Assembly: GCF_002261215.1 (NCBI RefSeq)
Contig: NZ_NEVS01000004.1
Span: 2,976,001 to 3,040,000 of the forward strand
DNA length: 64,000 nucleotides
Reading direction: 5' to 3'
Source of the DNA: Bordetella genomosp. 11
Lineage (GTDB): Bacteria > Pseudomonadota > Gammaproteobacteria > Burkholderiales > Burkholderiaceae_B
Below are positions 26,936-35,339 of the stretch, piece by piece (positions within the stretch are counted from its first letter, which is position 1; the number at the start of each line of letters is the position of its first letter). A model generated the notes under the pieces. It saw nothing but the letters and a program-made list of their open reading frames with translations, ran no database searches and was not told the origin of the DNA. A program made the translations under genes and the position numbers.

Positions 26936-28056
26936 ATGGTAACTTCCCAGCCTCCATCACTTCTCACCCACGGGGATCTTATAAGGGGACCGCACACGGA
27001 CGCTCCCTGCGATGCATGGACGTAGCCCCTATCGTCAATCCTCTCCGCAACCTCTAGAGCACCATACCGCGATGACGCCCCGCAGGAGCCCTTAACTCGG
27101 CGATAAAGAAGAGCCCAGAATATGGGCGCTTTCATATAGGAGCCGATTAAGCGATTGCTTCGACAGTTGCGTGAGATTCACGTACTGCCCCCTCTTCCCA
27201 AGGCATGAATTCAAAGCGATGGGCAACAGAGACTGCGTGGCGGCGGTGAAATCCGCCCTCATAACAGCCTCAAACTTCTCACCGCGGCATGGTGGTCGCC
27301 GCGGTATTCATAGACGGCGCAGCTCAGCGCGGAGCCCCGATTCCGGCCGCGGATCTGTGCGTGTTATTCATAGACGCCGTGGGGTGTCCGTGGATATCCG
27401 ATGCGACAAAGCTAGAAATTATGACCGCGGTTTTCCGAAAGCTCAAAAATAGAAACCCCAAAGCACATGAAATCGCGCATGTAAAATCATTCACTTCCAA
27501 TAAACTCGGGCCCTCATTTATATGGGCGGCGGCTAGGGTCCGGAGCTCCGAATTACGGAATCCGCCTTCCGATAACTTTCTTCCGCCCAACTTTACTTGC
27601 GAGATGCTAGCCATGCTTCGGATAAGCGGGTGAACGAGTAGAGCTTCGCCTCCTCCGAAGCCCGCAGCGCAATCTGTTGATCGGCGGTATGCGCAGGACC
27701 ACGCATCTTGATTCCCCCGTGCACCGATCATCGGCACAGCAGCCCTACCGCTAACCAGATGTCTGCCGCTTTCAACCGGGCATCGGCGGGCAAATATCTG
27801 GATATAGATCCTACACTGCAGTGCGGTGCCAGCCGCCCGGCAATCGGTATCACGTAAACCGTAATTTCCCAAGCCCCCGAGGTGCAACCCCAACCCGTCT
27901 GTTGGGGTGTATAGCTTGTCCTGTCGTTCAAGTTTCTGACTGCTAGATCGGTCAATCCTTTCGCCAAGCTAGGCATGGGGCCCGTTTTGAGTATTTGGCC
28001 GGTAAACGTACTCAAACGCCACGGATGCTGGTGGACCAACCGAGACGCCAGGCAAC
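26936..28056. other. Gene-poor right part of the island
   Basis: About 1.1 kb without a gene I can defend. Open frames exist on both strands (for example plus 27289-27633 and minus 27324-27893) but overlap each other and match nothing I recognise. A 12-bp direct repeat TATTCATAGACG occurs at 27305 and 27365. The right end includes a possible integrase remnant, listed separately. The stretch looks like decayed mobile DNA. Confidence 0.5.
27728..27976 (-). pseudogene. Possible remnant of a tyrosine integrase N-terminus
   Basis: Reading on the minus strand from the ATG at 27976, the first residues MPSLAKGLTDLAVRNL resemble the start of DUF4102 arm-binding domains of P4-type integrases (LTD-x-AVRNAK). 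The rest of the 82-residue frame shows no integrase motifs, so any gene is truncated or frameshifted. The position, about 150 bp downstream of the tRNA-Leu 3' end and in the same direction, is where such integrases normally lie. Support rests on about 15 residues. Confidence 0.3.
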
Positions 28057-28092
28057 AAAAAACCCGTATCCTCCTCATAGGAGAAATACGGG
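28057..28092 (-). terminator. Rho-independent terminator of tRNA-Leu(GAG)
   Basis: On the minus strand CCCGTAT...CTCC pairs with GGAG...ATACGGG around a 5-base loop, followed by six T residues (A-run 28057-28062 on the plus strand). It lies 37 bases downstream of the tRNA 3' end. Confidence 0.8.
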
Positions 28093-28129
28093 CTCTTGGT
28101 ATTACCAGGGACAACCCCGGAAAAATTCT

Positions 28130-28214
28130 TGGTGCCGACGGCGAGACTCGAACTCGCACAGCTTTCGCCACTACCCCCTCAAGATAGCGTGTCTACCAAT
28201 TTCACCACGTCGGC
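28130..28214 (-). tRNA. tRNA-Leu (anticodon GAG)
   Basis: An 85-nt gene including an encoded CCA. The acceptor stem is GCCGACG/CGTCGGC, with discriminator A. The anticodon stem CTATC/GGTAG encloses loop TTGAGGG, giving GAG, and a long variable arm follows as expected for leucine. The T-arm contains GTTCGAGTC. It is the right-hand neighbour of the A/T-rich island, making its 3' end a likely integration site. A terminator follows at 28057-28092. Confidence 0.95.
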
Positions 28215-28287
28215 AGGGTAACTCTGCTTCCAGCGATCGTGCAGCTGGAAAGCCCGAGATTTTAGCACGGTTCCGCCACCCTCCCGC

Positions 28288-29577
28288 TTACCCATCCACC
28301 CCGCCCCCGCTCGACGCGGCGCGCTCGGCGATTTGCAGCAGCGCTTCATCCTGCCCATACCGGCCCACCAGCTGCACCCCCAGCGGCAAGCCACCCGAAC
28401 CTCGCGCCACAGGCAAGGCCACGGTCGGCAAATGCAGCAGCGTCCACAGCGCGCCAAAGCGCGGCGACCCGGAATTCTCCAGCCCCGCTTCCGCCTCGCC
28501 GTCGGTCGCGGGATACACCAGCGCGTCCACCCCTTCGAACAATGCGTCGGCGCGATGACGCCCCAGCGCTGCCCGCTGCTGCATGGCCAGATAGGCGGGC
28601 AGATCGATGGCCTCGCCGCCGGCCATGCGTTCAGTCAGGCGCGGGCTGAGCCGTCCGGCGTCGGTACGGCGCTCGTGCGCCAGCGCGTGGCGGGCATCGT
28701 AGGCCACCAGGCGCCCCTGGTCGACGATCAAGGCTTCGAAATCGGCGGGCAAGGCGCGCTCGCTAACCTCGAAGCCCGCCGCGGCAAGGCGTCGTATCCA
28801 CGCGTGCAGCGCGTTCACGGCCTGCGCGCTGGCATGATCCCATTGGGATGACAGGCACACACCCAGCCTGTATCGGCTATCCGCCGGCGCCGGTTGGAAA
28901 CGCCGGCCATGAATGCCAAGCACCGTGGCGGCCGCGTCGCCGACGTCGCGCGCCAGGATGCCGACGGTATCCTGCAAGGGGCTGAGCAGCCCGACGCCCG
29001 CCGTCGAGACCAGCCCGAAGCTGGGCTTGTAGCCGACGACCCCGCAATAGATGGCGGGCCGTGTAATGGAACCCGTGGTTTGCGTCCCCCAGGCCACCAT
29101 CGCCATTCCGTCCGCCACGGCGGCCGCCGATCCACTGGAAGACCCGCCGGGGGTATGCGCCGGGTTCAAGGGGTTGCGCGTCGGGCCGGGCGTCTGCGTG
29201 GCGAATTCGCTGGTAACGACCTTGCCCATCAGCACCCCGCCCTGCTCGCGCGACAAGGCCACGCAGGCCGCGTCGCGGCCGGTCCGGTGGCCGGCATAGA
29301 TGGGCGAGCCATAGGTGGTCGGGTAATCGGCGCTCTGGATGACGTCCTTGACGGCGAAGGGCACGCCGCGCAGCAAGCCACGGCGCCGGCCCGAGTCGAC
29401 TTCGCCCGCCTGCGCGAGCACGCGGTTCGCGTCGTAGGCGACATAGGCTTGCACTTCGGCGTCACGCGCCTGGATACGCTGCAGGCAGGCTTGCGCCAGA
29501 TCGCGCGCGCGCAGTTCGCCCGTCTCCAGGCGGCACAGCGCCTCCGCGATGCTGGGCAATGTCGTAGGGCAATTCAT
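28288..29577 (-). CDS. Amidase-signature family hydrolase
   Basis: A 429-residue amidase of the GatA/AtzF fold. The Ser-cisSer-Lys triad is visible: Lys77 in GVPFAVKD, the GGSSSGSAAAV glycine/serine loop at 144-153, and the nucleophile Ser170 in GTQTTGSITRPA. The protein cleaves an amide or carboxylester bond in the cytoplasm; substrate is not deducible. It lies 6 bp downstream of a Bug gene on the same strand, with a divergent LysR regulator upstream of both, so uptake and hydrolysis of an amide-containing acid is likely. The tail of the gene ends 73 bp from tRNA-Leu. Confidence 0.92.
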   Translation of the reverse strand: MNCPTTLPSIAEALCRLETGELRARDLAQACLQRIQARDAEVQAYVAYDANRVLAQAGEVDSGRRRGLLRGVPFAVKDVIQSADYPTTYGSPIYAGHRTGRDAACVALSREQGGVLMGKVVTSEFATQTPGPTRNPLNPAHTPGGSSSGSAAAVADGMAMVAWGTQTTGSITRPAIYCGVVGYKPSFGLVSTAGVGLLSPLQDTVGILARDVGDAAATVLGIHGRRFQPAPADSRYRLGVCLSSQWDHASAQAVNALHAWIRRLAAAGFEVSERALPADFEALIVDQGRLVAYDARHALAHERRTDAGRLSPRLTERMAGGEAIDLPAYLAMQQRAALGRHRADALFEGVDALVYPATDGEAEAGLENSGSPRFGALWTLLHLPTVALPVARGSGGLPLGVQLVGRYGQDEALLQIAERAASSGGGVDG

Positions 29578-29583
29578 CGTCTG

Positions 29584-30567
29584 CTACTCAAGCCGGATAC
29601 CGGCGTCCTTGATAACCTTGGCCCACTTGTCGTGCTCGGCCTGTACGAACCGCGCGAACTCCGCCTGGCTGCTGGCATTCGGTTCCGCGCCCTGCCGGCG
29701 GATCTGCTCCATGGTCGCGGGCGTGGCCAGGACGTTGGCGGTCTCGTCATGCAGGCGCGCGACGATGTCGGCCGGCACTTTGGCGGGCGCGAACAGGGCG
29801 AACCAGCCGTCCACGGAATAACCCGGCAGACCAGACTCGGCGATCGTGGGCACATCGGGCAATAGCGGCGAGCGCTGCGTGGATGTCACGCCCAGGGCCA
29901 CGAGCTTGCCGGCCTGAATATGCGGCAGGCACACGGGCAGGTTGCAGAACATCAGCTGCACGCGATTGCTCATCAGATCGGGCAAGGGCTCGCTGCCGCC
30001 TTTGTAGGGAATGTGCACCATGTCGGTCTTGGACATGTTCTTGAAGAGTTCGGCCGACAAGTGCTGGCTGCCGCCGGCGCCGCCGGACGCATAGCTGTAG
30101 TTGTTGGTCTTGAGCTCTTCGATCAGGGCCTTGACGCTGCGCGCCTTCACCTGCGGATTGACGACCAGGACGTTGGTCACCGACGCGACGTTGGCGACGG
30201 GGACGAAGTCCTTCATCGGATCGAATTTCAGGTTCGTGTACAGGCTGGGATTGATGGCATTGGTGCTGGCCGCCCCCATCAACAAGGTATAGCCGTCGGG
30301 CGCGCTTTCGGCCACGAAGCCGGCGCCGATATTGCCGCCCGCGCCTGCCTTGTTTTCTACCACCACCGATTGCCCCAGGCGTTCCGCCAGGCCGGAGGCG
30401 ACGATCCGTGCCAGTTGGTCGGTGACGCTGCCGGGGCCGAAGGGCACGATCAGCCGTATAGGCTTGCTGGGATAAGCGGGCGCCTGCGCGCGAACGGCGG
30501 ACGTGCCGGCCAAGGCCAGCGCCAGGCCGGCGGCCAAGGCCGCCAAGCCGCGTTTACGGATGAACAT
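29584..30567 (-). CDS. Bug-family (TTT) periplasmic substrate-binding protein
   Basis: A 327-residue receptor with a Sec signal peptide (MFIRKRGLAALAAGLALALAGTSAVRAQAP). Landmarks: VPFGPGSVTDQLARIVASGLAERLGQ, SAPDGYTLLMGAAST, HIPYKGGSEPLPDLMSNRV and the C-terminal FVQAEHDKWAKVIKDAGIRLE. It is the first gene of a two-gene operon with the amidase. A LysR regulator reads away on the other strand 140 bp upstream. There is no TctA/TctB pair in the window. Confidence 0.95.
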   Translation of the reverse strand: MFIRKRGLAALAAGLALALAGTSAVRAQAPAYPSKPIRLIVPFGPGSVTDQLARIVASGLAERLGQSVVVENKAGAGGNIGAGFVAESAPDGYTLLMGAASTNAINPSLYTNLKFDPMKDFVPVANVASVTNVLVVNPQVKARSVKALIEELKTNNYSYASGGAGGSQHLSAELFKNMSKTDMVHIPYKGGSEPLPDLMSNRVQLMFCNLPVCLPHIQAGKLVALGVTSTQRSPLLPDVPTIAESGLPGYSVDGWFALFAPAKVPADIVARLHDETANVLATPATMEQIRRQGAEPNASSQAEFARFVQAEHDKWAKVIKDAGIRLE

Positions 30568-30663
30568 AGGAATCCCCTGTGGCTGGTTGGTATGCGCGGT
30601 AACGCCGCGCGATGTCCCGCCATCGTAGGAAAAGGAGATTCATATATCCAATATAAAATTATG

Positions 30664-30684
30664 CGATTCTTGATACGAAAATCG
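30664..30684. promoter_or_regulatory. Inverted repeat in the Bug/LysR divergent region
   Basis: CGATT-N11-AATCG lies in an A/T-rich stretch of the 140-bp gap between the divergent Bug and LysR genes. The half-site spacing suits LysR-type binding, with an 11-base centre. It is a single copy and the dyad is only 5 bp, so this is tentative. Confidence 0.35.
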
Positions 30685-30707
30685 TCTCAATCACTCGCGG
30701 GTTCCCC

Positions 30708-31604
30708 ATGGCGCTTTTTTCCCGTCAGCTGATCGCCTTCATGGCGGTCGCGGAAGAACTGCATTTCGGCCGCGCCGCGCAGCGCCTGCACGTCAGCCAG
30801 CCGCCGCTAAGCCAGCAAGTGCGCCTGTTCGAGGAAAGAATCGGCGTGCCGTTGATCGAGCGCTCGACGCGGACCGTCCGGCTGACGGTGGCGGGCCTGG
30901 CATTGCGCGACGCGCTGCAACGGCTGATGGACGATGGCGATGCGGCTGTCACGGCGGCGCGCCGCGTGGCGATCGGCGCAGCAGGACTGCTGCGCATCGG
31001 GTTCACGCCCACCGCCGCGTATCGGCTGGTTCCTGCCGCGGTGGGCATCTATCACCAGCGCCATCCGGGCGTGCATCTATCCATGGTCGAGGCCGATACC
31101 GCGCAACTGCACGCGCTACTGCGCCAGGACCGCCTGGACATCGCCATTACGCGACGCCACGAGAACCTGGTCGACGACGACCTGCGGATGGAGCCCATCG
31201 ATAGCGAACCGCTGGTGGTGGCCTTGCCCGCGCATCACCCCTTGGCCGGGCGCGATGACATCGATATTGCGGAACTCGCCGACCTGCCGCTGGTGGGTTT
31301 CGTGCGCGCCAAGTCGGAATACTTCCATGCCTTGCTGAACGATCTGTTCAGCGCGAACGGCGTTGCGCCGAACATCATCATGGAAAGCCTGCTGCCCACC
31401 CTGCTGACACCGGTGGAGGCCGGCGTGGGCGTGGCGGTGGTGCCCGCGTCCATCAGCGACCTGAGGCCGCGGGGGGTGCGCTACCTGCCATTGAAGGCCA
31501 AGGTGCTGCCGCGATCCATCCTGTATGTCGCCTACCGCAAGGACGACAACAACCCTGCGGTACCGGGACTACGGGAAGCGCTGGTCGGCGCGGGCGCGAT
31601 ATGA
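30708..31604 (+). CDS. LysR-family regulator of the amidase operon
   Basis: A 298-residue LTTR of the CatR/BenM-like subgroup. MALFSRQLIAFMAVAEELHFGRAAQRLHVSQPPLSQQVRLFEERIGVPLIERSTRTVRLT is a textbook N-terminal domain. The effector domain opens with LLRIGFTPTAAYRLVPAAVGIYHQRHPGVHL. Members of this subgroup answer to aromatic acids. It is divergent from the Bug-amidase operon and is its likely activator. Confidence 0.94.
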   Translation: MALFSRQLIAFMAVAEELHFGRAAQRLHVSQPPLSQQVRLFEERIGVPLIERSTRTVRLTVAGLALRDALQRLMDDGDAAVTAARRVAIGAAGLLRIGFTPTAAYRLVPAAVGIYHQRHPGVHLSMVEADTAQLHALLRQDRLDIAITRRHENLVDDDLRMEPIDSEPLVVALPAHHPLAGRDDIDIAELADLPLVGFVRAKSEYFHALLNDLFSANGVAPNIIMESLLPTLLTPVEAGVGVAVVPASISDLRPRGVRYLPLKAKVLPRSILYVAYRKDDNNPAVPGLREALVGAGAI

Positions 31605-31671
31605 GCGATTGCCGCCGGCGGCTGCCGGACGGCCTTTGGATTGCCGCCGACAACTGCCGGCCGGCTTTTAT

Positions 31672-32139
31672 TTACTTGGCGGGGGTGGCCGGCGCGGCCG
31701 GCGCCTGGGGCACCGACGCATCCGGCTTGGCCGGTGCTGTCGTCGCGGGGGCGGGGGCCGAAGGCACGGCACCCGGCACGGAGGCGTCGCCACGCGGCGC
31801 GGCCGGTACGGCGGCACCGCCCGGCGGCTGCGGCACGGACTTGTCGGCCGGCGCCTGGTATCCCTGCATCACGCCGGTATCGACCACGCCCGGCTGCGCA
31901 CCCTTGTGCGACACATAGGCCAACCCGGCCGTCGTCACGAAGAACACCACGGCCGCCCACTTCGTCGTGCGCGACAGGAAGTTTGCCGCGCCCGAAGCGC
32001 CGAACAGGCTGCCGGCGGAACCGCTACCGAAGGCAGAGCCCATATCGGCGCCCTTGCCTTGCTGCAGCAGGACGAGAACGATGATGGCCAGTGCGGAGAG
32101 CACCTGCACGATCATCAGCGCGGAAAGCATCAAAGACAT
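31672..32139 (-). CDS. secG: Protein translocase subunit SecG
   Basis: A 155-residue inner-membrane component of the SecYEG channel. Two hydrophobic segments (ALMIVQVLSALAIIVLVLL and WAAVVFFVTTAGLAYV) flank the conserved cytoplasmic loop QQGKGADMGSAFGSGSAGSLFGASG. E. coli SecG has 110 residues; the extra length here is a Pro/Ala-rich C-terminal tail of about 70 residues (ending PDASVPQAPAAPATPAK), a low-complexity extension. The gene follows tpiA by 20 bp, the common tpiA-secG order in betaproteobacteria. Confidence 0.95.
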   Translation of the reverse strand: MSLMLSALMIVQVLSALAIIVLVLLQQGKGADMGSAFGSGSAGSLFGASGAANFLSRTTKWAAVVFFVTTAGLAYVSHKGAQPGVVDTGVMQGYQAPADKSVPQPPGGAAVPAAPRGDASVPGAVPSAPAPATTAPAKPDASVPQAPAAPATPAK

Positions 32140-32159
32140 TACTTACTCCAGACGGAAAC

Positions 32160-32948
32160 TCAAATTGCGGCGATGCGCAGGAATTCATCGGCCACCAGCG
32201 ACGCGCCGCCCACCAGGGCGCCGTCGATGTCCGGCATGGCAAAAAGCTCGGCGGCATTGGCGGCCTTGACGCTGCCGCCATAGAGAATACGAACCTGCGG
32301 CACGCCCAGGCCGCGCAGCGCGACGCGGATGGCGCCATGCACTTCCTGCGCCTGTTCCGGCGTGGCGGTCCGGCCCGTGCCGATGGCCCATACGGGCTCG
32401 TAGGCGAGGACCAGGTGCATCAGCGATTGGGCGCCCAGCGCCAGCACGGGTTCCAGTTGGCGCTCGATGACGCCCAGGGTATTGCCGCCTTCGCGTTCGG
32501 CCAGCGTTTCGCCGACACACACGACAGGGGTCAGGCCGGCGGCCAGGGCCGTCCTGGCCTTTTCAGCGACCAGTTCGTCCGTTTCACCGTGCATGGCGCG
32601 GCGTTCGGAATGACCGGCGAGTGCCCAGCGGCAGCCGAAATCCTTCAGCATGGCGGCGGAGACTTCGCCAGTATAGGCGCCCTTGTCATGCACGCTGACG
32701 TCCTGCGCCCCCCAGGAAACGGCGCTCCCGTCGAGCAGGGATTGGGCTTGCGCCAGATAGGGAAACGGCACGCAGACGCCCATCTGGCAGGTTCCCGCCC
32801 CGGCGCGGGCGCGCAGGGCATCCAGCAATGCGGCGTTTTCGGCCAGGCTGCCGTGCATCTTCCAATTGCCCAGCACCAGGCGCGCGCGCGCGGCGCCGGC
32901 GGGCATCGAAGAGGCGGCGGGCGCGTTACGGCGATCGTCTGTGCTCAT
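32160..32948 (-). CDS. tpiA: Triosephosphate isomerase
   Basis: A 262-residue glycolytic enzyme interconverting dihydroxyacetone phosphate and glyceraldehyde 3-phosphate. Active-site residues are all present: Asn28 and Lys30 in GNWKMHG, His113 in LAGHSERR and Glu184 in AYEPVWAIGTG, and the phosphate-binding loop YGGSVK near the end. The chosen Met gives an N-terminal extension of about 20 residues relative to typical enzymes; Met15 is an alternative start. Upstream of secG in the same direction. Confidence 0.95.
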   Translation of the reverse strand: MSTDDRRNAPAASSMPAGAARARLVLGNWKMHGSLAENAALLDALRARAGAGTCQMGVCVPFPYLAQAQSLLDGSAVSWGAQDVSVHDKGAYTGEVSAAMLKDFGCRWALAGHSERRAMHGETDELVAEKARTALAAGLTPVVCVGETLAEREGGNTLGVIERQLEPVLALGAQSLMHLVLAYEPVWAIGTGRTATPEQAQEVHGAIRVALRGLGVPQVRILYGGSVKAANAAELFAMPDIDGALVGGASLVADEFLRIAAI

Positions 32949-33014
32949 GGCTGGTGGGATCCGGATCCGGGTCAAACCCGCGATTGTATCGCGTTTAGGG
33001 AATTTCGGGCCAGG

Positions 33015-33032
33015 GCCGTCCGGGGGGACGGC
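33015..33032 (-). terminator. Possible hairpin after the quinone oxidoreductase gene
   Basis: GCCGTCC and GGACGGC pair around four G residues, 14 bases downstream of the oxidoreductase stop on the minus strand. It lacks a T-run, so function is uncertain. Confidence 0.3.
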
Positions 33033-33045
33033 GCCGCGGCCCGAC

Positions 33046-34029
33046 TTAACCCTTTACCGTCAGGATGATCTTCCCGATCTGCTCGCCGGCTTCCATCATG
33101 GCGTGGGCCTTGGCGGCCTCTTCCAGGGGGAAAGTGGCGTGAATGATGGGCTTGATGCTGCCGTTTGCCAGCAAGGGCCACACTTTCTGGCGCAGGCTGT
33201 TGGCGATGTCGGCCTTGAATGCCACGGGACGCGGGCGCAGGGTGGAGCCCGTGATGGTCAAGCGGCGGCGCATGACCTGGCCGAAGTCCACATTGCCGTG
33301 GTTGCCGCCCAGGGTGGCGATCAGGACGATGCGGCCTTCGTCGGCCAGGCACTGGATGTCGCGGGCGATGTAGTCACCCGCGACCATGTCCAGGATCACG
33401 TTGACGCCGGCGCCGCCCGTGGCGTCCAGCACTTCCTTGACGAAATCCTGGTCGCGGTAGTTGATGCCGCGCGCGGCCCCCAGTTTCTCTACGGCGCGCG
33501 CGCGATCGTCGCTGCCCGCGGTCGCATAGACCTTATGGCCCATGGCGCTGGCCAGCTGGATGGCGGTGGTGCCGATACCGCTGGCCCCGCCGTGGACCAG
33601 CAGGCTTTCGCCGGCAGCCAGGCGGCCGCGGTCGAACACGTTGGTCCAGACGGTGAAATAGGTTTCTGGCAGGCCGGCCGCTTCGATCTCGGACAGGCCG
33701 GCGGGTATGGGCAGGCACTGCTGCACGGGGACCACGCAGTATTCGGCATAGCCGCCGCCGGCGACCAGCGCGCAGATCTTGTCGCCGATGGCGTAGCCGC
33801 CCTGGGCCGCGTCGCCGCCGACGATCTCGCCGGCGATTTCCAGTCCGGGAAGATCGGATGCGCCGCGCGGCGGCGGATAGCTGCCCTTGCGCTGGAAGGT
33901 GTCAGGGCGATTGACGCCGGCCGCCGACACTTTCACCAGCACCTCGCCGGGGCCGGGCTCGGGTGTCGGGCGCTGGACGGGAACGAGGACTTCGGGTCCG
34001 CCGGGGCGGGAGATTTCAACGGCGAGCAT
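33046..34029 (-). CDS. NAD(P)H:quinone oxidoreductase, zinc-independent MDR family
   Basis: A 327-residue medium-chain reductase of the PIG3/QorA type. An N-terminal GroES-like domain carries AAGVNRPDTFQRKGSYPPP; the Rossmann motif VHGGASGIGTTAIQLA lies mid-protein. The structural-zinc cysteines of alcohol dehydrogenases are absent, as in quinone reductases. The start at MLAVEISRPGG is preferred because GAGGAG sits eight bases upstream; the open frame extends 12 residues further. Confidence 0.9.
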   Translation of the reverse strand: MLAVEISRPGGPEVLVPVQRPTPEPGPGEVLVKVSAAGVNRPDTFQRKGSYPPPRGASDLPGLEIAGEIVGGDAAQGGYAIGDKICALVAGGGYAEYCVVPVQQCLPIPAGLSEIEAAGLPETYFTVWTNVFDRGRLAAGESLLVHGGASGIGTTAIQLASAMGHKVYATAGSDDRARAVEKLGAARGINYRDQDFVKEVLDATGGAGVNVILDMVAGDYIARDIQCLADEGRIVLIATLGGNHGNVDFGQVMRRRLTITGSTLRPRPVAFKADIANSLRQKVWPLLANGSIKPIIHATFPLEEAAKAHAMMEAGEQIGKIILTVKG

Positions 34030-34189
34030 GAATGGCTCCTCTTGATCCTGGACGAAAACCCGCATTATCGCGCCGCCAGCTCATCAACGCGATACCGCTT
34101 TGATCTATCATGCCTGCCAGCCATCCGCCACGGGAAGCGGCTTCGCCGGGCGGGCGCACGAACAGGCATACAGGGAAAGGGACAACGCA

Positions 34190-34687
34190 ATGATCGCAGC
34201 CCGCTACACCAAGGCGTTCATGGTTCTGGGACTGGCCGCTTTCGGCCTGCTGGTCGGCATCGACAATATCATCGATTACCCCTCCAACGACGCATTCGTC
34301 CGGCATGTGCTCAGCATGGACACTGTCTTTCCCGACAACGCGCTGAAGTGGCGCGCCATCACCAGCCCCACCCTGCAGACCGCCGGCTATCTCGGCATTA
34401 TCGTGGCCGAAATCGCAATGGGCCTGTGCTTTCTCTTGTGCGCCGCGCGCCTGCTGGCCAACGCACGCGGCCCGGCTGCCAGCTTCCAGCGTGCCAAGGC
34501 GCCCGGCATCGCCGGCGCGGCCCTGGGTTTCGGGATCTGGTTCTTCGGCTTCATGGTCATCGGCGGCGAATGGTTTTCCATGTGGCAATCGCAGCAATGG
34601 AACGGCCAGGACAGCGCCTTTCATTTCTATATAACCCTGATGGCCGTTTTGATCTTCCTGATGCAGCCGGACGCCGAGCTGCAGTAA
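34190..34687 (+). CDS. DUF2165-family membrane protein
   Basis: A 165-residue protein with four hydrophobic segments and the signature pattern of DUF2165: YTKAFMVLGLAAFGLLVGIDNIIDY near the start and GGEWFSMWQSQQWNGQDSAFHFY in the last third. Function is unknown; it is a small inner-membrane protein conserved in proteobacteria. A GGGAAAGGGA ribosome-site region precedes the ATG. The next gene begins 19 bp downstream. Confidence 0.85.
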   Translation: MIAARYTKAFMVLGLAAFGLLVGIDNIIDYPSNDAFVRHVLSMDTVFPDNALKWRAITSPTLQTAGYLGIIVAEIAMGLCFLLCAARLLANARGPAASFQRAKAPGIAGAALGFGIWFFGFMVIGGEWFSMWQSQQWNGQDSAFHFYITLMAVLIFLMQPDAELQ

Positions 34688-34706
34688 TCCGTCTCGATAT
34701 CGGCCC

Positions 34707-35021
34707 ATGATCCGCCTGACGCGCGCGCCGAACCTGCTGATCGCCCAGCATTGGGTCAACCTGCTGGAGCAGGCGCGTATTGCCTGCGAACTGCATAACC
34801 GGTACTTGCTGGGCGCGATGGGCGAAATCCCCGCCGATCAATGCGGGCCGGAGATCTGGCTCGAACGGGAAGCCGATCTCGACCTGGCCAGGCGCGTCAT
34901 CGAAGGAACATGGCGCGAGCCCGGACAGTCCTGGGCGCAATGGTGCTGCGTGTCCTGCGGCGAGTGGTCGGAGCCGCAGTTCACGCTGTGCTGGCAATGC
35001 GGGGCCGCGAAGGACGGCTGA
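34707..35021 (+). CDS. DUF2007-family small protein with C-terminal zinc-ribbon-like cysteines
   Basis: A 104-residue cytoplasmic protein. The N-terminal 70 residues (MIRLTRAPNLLIAQHWVNLLEQARIACELHNRYLLGAMGEIP...GPEIWLEREADLDLARRVI) match the DUF2007 'putative signal transducing' fold, a GlnB-like ferredoxin domain. The C-terminus holds CCVSCGEWSEPQFTLCWQCG, four paired cysteines suited to metal binding. Role unknown; probably co-transcribed with the DUF2165 gene. Confidence 0.82.
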   Translation: MIRLTRAPNLLIAQHWVNLLEQARIACELHNRYLLGAMGEIPADQCGPEIWLEREADLDLARRVIEGTWREPGQSWAQWCCVSCGEWSEPQFTLCWQCGAAKDG

Positions 35022-35339
35022 GGACTCGCCGTCGCCCCCCTGGGATGCTTCTTCACGCCGGCGAAGAACATTCCTCATTGGAACAACACCGACATCTCAC
35101 GCCAACCGCGACGATTGGGGCGGCATGTCAGCCGCTGTCCATTCGCGTCCTGCTTACACGGCCCTGAGCGCGCGACTTGCCATGCGGGGCTGTCTCCATG
35201 GGTACAAGTCTTGCTGGACCGGCGCAATCCAAGCATCGGGCAAAGCGCATCCGCTTTTCGAGGCCCCGCTGCCCACACCACTCACGCGGACGTACGGCAT
35301 GCCACGGCAGGAGGCGTTCGCAATCCTGGAGGCAAGGCC
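35022..35339. other. Intergenic region upstream of the ThDP enzyme
   Basis: A 318-bp gap between the DUF2007 gene and the ThDP enzyme. Frames are open because of high GC but carry no recognisable protein. I see no tRNA, terminator hairpin with T-run or clear promoter. GGAGGCAAGG just before the ATG at 35340 is a good ribosome site. Confidence 0.5.

Noticed and set aside
27289..27633. A 114-residue plus-strand frame in the island
   Set aside because: No recognised motif or ribosome site, overlaps an equally open minus-strand frame, and lies in decayed DNA.
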